Shown here: piece after piece, positions 61,801 to 64,000 of the stretch | Layout of the letters: each line of letters begins with the position of its first letter | Numbering within the stretch: position 1 is the stretch's first letter | Assembly (NCBI RefSeq): GCF_028993635.1 | Contig: NZ_CP118631.1 | Span: forward strand, 5,022,001 to 5,086,000 | Direction: 5' to 3' | Length of the DNA: 64,000 nucleotides | DNA from: Mucilaginibacter sp. SJ | GTDB taxonomy: Bacteria; Bacteroidota; Bacteroidia; Sphingobacteriales; Sphingobacteriaceae | Notes under the pieces: generated by a model | Databases searched by the model: none | The model's input: the letters and a program-made list of their open reading frames with translations, nothing else | Told to the model about the DNA's origin: nothing | Program-made: the position numbers and the translations under genes

Positions 61801-62368
61801 TGTTAACAATGCCATTGATGTTGCCGCATATTACGTTGCCTTTACCCGGCGCGCCTATTATAATGGCCGAAGCATCGCCCTGGATCACAATGCCCGAACC
61901 CTGTCCAGGGTCAGGATTGGCAAAGCTGGTAATGCGGGCAAAATTGCGAATATATAACCCGTAAATCCCGATGGTTTTTGCTGTTGCCCCGCCGCTGTTA
62001 ATATCACCGTTAATGAAAAAGCAGTTAAAGTAGGCCGGCGAAGTTTCAGGTTCGATGATGACCCTTGCATCAGACACGCCGAAGGCTATACCGGGCTGAC
62101 TTGTACCATCAATTACTAAATTTGAAGTTACCGCGGGCAGTTGGCTTTTTAACCTGATGGTACGGTCAGATACAAGCGTTCCCGGTAATTTAAACTGGAT
62201 GATATCAGGCGTTGCAGTGCCATTAGCCGCGGCGTTGGTTAAAGCCTCGCGCAGGGTTCCGGGACCAGTATCGGCATTGCTGGTTACTATAAATGTAGCG
62301 CCTGAGGCTACATTGCAAAACAAGATCGATATTAGTAGTACTAAAAGTGATAATTTCTTAACAAACAT
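58874..62368 (-). CDS. Secreted beta-helix/SprB-repeat protein with T9SS type-B sorting domain (2 of 3)
   Basis: An 1164-residue protein with a signal peptide (1-23), an N-terminal domain like its neighbour's (FIVTSNADTGPGTLREALTN) and a long beta-helix (about 25-440; many GN-rich turns such as GNVICGNINGIV). Six SprB-like repeats of about 75-90 residues follow (about 500-985, e.g. GTYTLTVTDNTTCA). A disulfide-type linker module and the type-B sorting domain end it (NTITPNGDGINDYWKIEG, IFNRYGKRVF, LPSGVYYYIINL). It is a probable surface adhesin or glycan-associated protein; a lyase activity of the helix is possible but no catalytic residues can be assigned. Confidence 0.9.
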   Translation of the reverse strand: MFVKKLSLLVLLISILFCNVASGATFIVTSNADTGPGTLREALTNAAANGTATPDIIQFKLPGTLVSDRTIRLKSQLPAVTSNLVIDGTSQPGIAFGVSDARVIIEPETSPAYFNCFFINGDINSGGATAKTIGIYGLYIRNFARITSFANPDPGQGSGIVIQGDASAIIIGAPGKGNVICGNINGIVNNSYYYSNGLADILIQSNIIGLLDDGYTAASNINGVSLVLSKTATIGGTDANMGNIISANVTNINIIRGYNFNVTPSVVDIQNNKIGTDYTGKKGFKNILLFQQSAFIKAYGINVTTDYTTVNINANIISGQRYCGIYIERATFNITGNKIGTDITGTANLGNGEGIRAGESSSGTIGGPLATDKNYIGYNQYGIEALNSAHTLITRNSIFCNSDYGISAISNYYTVPYVQVLNFGSTAVSGIATPNSAIELFFSDDCGTICQGKTYITTVQSDGSGKWSYSGTISKAVIATATDANKNTSPFSSLVIRESDIVIKNYTCAYQGSITIQQNRSGLLYHWDKKEQNGSLTSVGDGQSIKNLLPGTYQLTAQYPGGCQKVTQLFEVKDSRIKIQNVIVPVPECRQKQFPFDVNFTGGTGNITFAWKDKNGNIAATSKSASLPQGTYTVTIYDEASCAVTSSPAVTIKAKPGPDYDLSTMTVKPARCGVADGSIKNITPIPSGIGTLTYKWLDATGKTVSTSKDLVGVKGGSYTLVLMDQSECSPYSTPPIYISETNSVIIYDGFITPAKCGENNGSITGVGYQNANQLQWYDPQGNPIPTNPANLDIFNLADGTYRLNALNTITQCSNDKYFTVGRLTPEVFTIKSLINTPTTCGLNNGSLHIDFEGTIKPSSYQWLDAAGTTVSYGTDVPNTAPGSYTLHVTDKNGCASVLGTWVIQATPLLQFSANNAPVAKTDECDQLLGSITGIDVSGGVPPYKFIWTDATGNTVGNDKDLINVGKGTYTLTVTDNTTCAIPLPFSKEVGNQKFIPDAPVLNDQRICLPGKVGLSVLNKTTGMYNLYADATSTTPLQTSNTGNFEVLTTETSDYYISYSIGSCESPRTKTHIEVVLVDVKFSNTITPNGDGINDYWKIEGLEKFPGTLVQIFNRYGKRVFESKEYATPFSGQFNGWLLPSGVYYYIINLNTPCKLLSGNLTLIR
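59395..60870 (-). repeat. Six SprB-like repeat units within the 1164-residue protein
   Basis: Each unit is about 225-270 bases and has the plan: a Cys and GSI- or GSL-type strand, then W-D or W-Y after about 20 residues, ending in a GTY-x-L-x-V-x-D strand and Cys. Units differ enough that DNA-level recombination between them looks unlikely. Confidence 0.7.
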
Positions 62369-62485
62369 TGATTTAGGTAATCAGCTGCAAAATACACTTT
62401 TTTGCCGTAAGTACACTGTGAATATTATATTGATCAGGTGGTGGTTATACAATAAATAACATCAAAATGGTGAAATGCTGTATAG

Positions 62486-64000
62486 TTACCTGATGATTGA
62501 CAAACTGCCTGAGAGCAAATTGCAGCTTTTACCGAGATTTAAAATATAATAGTACACTCCCGAAGGAAGTTTGGTGCCATTATAAGTCCCATCAAACGGT
62601 ACGCTATATCCTTTTGATTCAAATACTTTTTGCCCGTACCTGGTAAATATCTGGACTATTGCCTGCGGATAATTTTGAGCATTGTTTATTTTCCAGTAGT
62701 CATTTTTGCCGTCGCCATTAGGTGTGAACGCGTTTGGGATATCAATAGCAGATAAGCTGATGGTTATTTGCGCCTGGGTTCGTTCGCTTTCGCATTGGCC
62801 GCTAACCTTGCTTATATAATAAGTGCTATTGGGGTTTGCTTCGATTTTGAAGATGCCATTGGTTTGTTCATCCTGGTATTGAGTGCTTGTTTGCGAATCA
62901 TAAAGGCGATAGGTATTCCCGGCAGATGGAGAGTTGACGGATAGCAAAGCTTCGCCCGGAGCGCATAATTGCAAGGGATTGATTACCGGCGCATCTATGC
63001 TGCTGTTTTCGTTTAAAACGGTATAAATGCGACTTGCCATAACGCCGCAACCACTGGCGTCCTGAACCTGCAGCGTGTAATCCCCGGCACCGACGCCTGT
63101 AAGATCTTGCGATGTAACTAAATGTTCACCGGCTACATTAAGCCATAAATAGGTGTAGGGCTGTGTACCGCCTTTAACCTGAATGTTTTTTATACTTCCC
63201 GTATTTAATCCGCATTGATCGTCGGTACGGGTTTCTGAGTTTGCTACTATTTGCAGGGGATCAATTTCGTTAACGGTAAAATCATGCGGATAAAGTGTTT
63301 CGCAGCCGCCGGCATCGGTAAAGTAAACTTTATAAGTGCCGGGTTTAAGACCGTGCGGATTTGCATCTGTGCCCGCAGGCTGGCCGTTGCCATCAAGCCA
63401 GCGCATGGCTTTAACCAGGGGATCAGTTGTAAGAGTGATGGAGCCACTGTTTTGGCCGGAACAACTGTTAGTAATGGAGAAGGGATAAACAGGGTAGGTG
63501 GTAGGTCGGGTGGTGTTTATGGTATACTCTATGCTTTTTTCGCTACATCCAAAATCATTGCTTGCAGTCAGCTGATAAGTACCTGGTCCAACATCCCTTA
63601 GATCGCTTGAATTACTTGCAATTTGGTTGTTGATTTTATTTATCCACTGATAACGTGTTGCATTTGATGCGGTTATGCCGGTAATTGAACCAGTAGATCC
63701 ATTACAGCCCGCATTGGTTGTTTTTAAATTAGAAAGGTCAAGGTTGATAGTAAGTGATTGAAGCTGAATTGGTTTTGAAAACGCTGAGCCGCATCCACTT
63801 CCTTTAACCTCGAGCGTATAGGTGCCGCTTGGTACACCGGTTAAATCAAGATCATGTCCTACCTCAATACTGTTTTCATTTGTCCACGTGTAGGAATACG
63901 TATCGTTAGTTCCACTAAGGTTTGTGATTTTTATATTTTTAATAGAGCCGTTGCTCATATTACAGCCGGGCAACATTTTAACGGGATTGGAATCATCAAG
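62486..64000 (-). CDS. Secreted SprB-repeat protein with T9SS type-B sorting domain (3 of 3), 5' end outside window
   Basis: The frame is open to the window edge (64000), with at least 504 residues visible. It has at least four SprB-like repeats with GTYxLxV strands (GTYTLEVKG, GTYQLTASNDFG, GTYKVYFTDAGG, GDYTLQVQDASG). The same linker module as in the other two follows (LCAPGEALLSV, NTYRLYDSQTST, STYYISKVSGQCESERTQ). The type-B sorting domain ends it (NAFTPNGDGKNDYWKI, IFTRYGQKVF, LPSGVYYYILNL). It is 117 bases upstream of the second gene of the set, so all three may be co-transcribed. Confidence 0.88.
   Translation of the reverse strand, partial: LDDSNPVKMLPGCNMSNGSIKNIKITNLSGTNDTYSYTWTNENSIEVGHDLDLTGVPSGTYTLEVKGSGCGSAFSKPIQLQSLTINLDLSNLKTTNAGCNGSTGSITGITASNATRYQWINKINNQIASNSSDLRDVGPGTYQLTASNDFGCSEKSIEYTINTTRPTTYPVYPFSITNSCSGQNSGSITLTTDPLVKAMRWLDGNGQPAGTDANPHGLKPGTYKVYFTDAGGCETLYPHDFTVNEIDPLQIVANSETRTDDQCGLNTGSIKNIQVKGGTQPYTYLWLNVAGEHLVTSQDLTGVGAGDYTLQVQDASGCGVMASRIYTVLNENSSIDAPVINPLQLCAPGEALLSVNSPSAGNTYRLYDSQTSTQYQDEQTNGIFKIEANPNSTYYISKVSGQCESERTQAQITISLSAIDIPNAFTPNGDGKNDYWKINNAQNYPQAIVQIFTRYGQKVFESKGYSVPFDGTYNGTKLPSGVYYYILNLGKSCNLLSGSLSIIR

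Overview
The window looks like a chromosomal segment of a Bacteroidota bacterium, most likely Sphingobacteriaceae (Mucilaginibacter/Pedobacter type). The sequence signs are TonB receptors with carboxypeptidase-like N-domains, a DUF4249 lipoprotein, a Porin_10-type barrel, three proteins with gliding-motility/T9SS type-B C-termini, LytS/LytTR signalling, almost no Shine-Dalgarno sequences, and repeated matches to the Bacteroidota -7 promoter element TAnnTTTG. The genus is inferred from gene content only. No tRNA, rRNA, CRISPR array, intact transposase or prophage was seen.

Region 1 (1-20675) is a surface-glycan locus. It opens with a truncated family-2 glycosyltransferase and a DUF115/MptE-like protein. 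A same-strand block (2187-13154) follows: hydroxyacid dehydrogenase, Gfo/Idh oxidoreductase, GmhA-like SIS isomerase, GH10 glycosidase, SDR, AroB-like cyclase, YhcH, NeuA/KdsB-like cytidylyltransferase, cyclase-family hydrolase, HpcH/HpaI aldolase, two more DUF115 proteins and a second YhcH. Many of these genes overlap or nearly touch. Together they suggest synthesis, CMP activation and transfer of an unusual 2-keto-3-deoxy sugar acid or cyclitol-derived acid; this is the best candidate here for an undescribed system. After a terminator come rfbC and rfbD, then cysDN (sulfate activation) on the other strand, an MBOAT plus SGNH pair (probable O-acetylation) and rfbA. rfbB is not in the window.

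Region 2 (20681-39039) is mostly housekeeping: miaA, a PRiA4b-like protein, CCA-adding enzyme, a family-1 glycosyltransferase with tsaC, dapD, ADP-ribosylglycohydrolase with an S4 protein, a deaminase, OmpH/Skp, gyrB, a decayed HicAB toxin-antitoxin remnant, small exported proteins, a CDF transporter, rlmH and a membrane-linked MutS-like ATPase. Gaps hold several families of short palindromic repeats and one of two look-alike hairpin pairs that could be small RNAs.

Region 3 (39238-53314) is envelope biology: an outer-membrane TonB-type receptor, an STN-TonB receptor with a DUF4249 lipoprotein, a LytS/LytTR two-component pair, a glyoxalase-fold protein, and an lpxK-PNP-porin operon. Region 4 (53401-64000) has a class A beta-lactamase-like serine hydrolase, the second hairpin pair, a LytR_C-like protein, pdxJ, and three tandem genes for very large secreted beta-helix/SprB-repeat proteins with T9SS type-B sorting domains; the last runs off the window.
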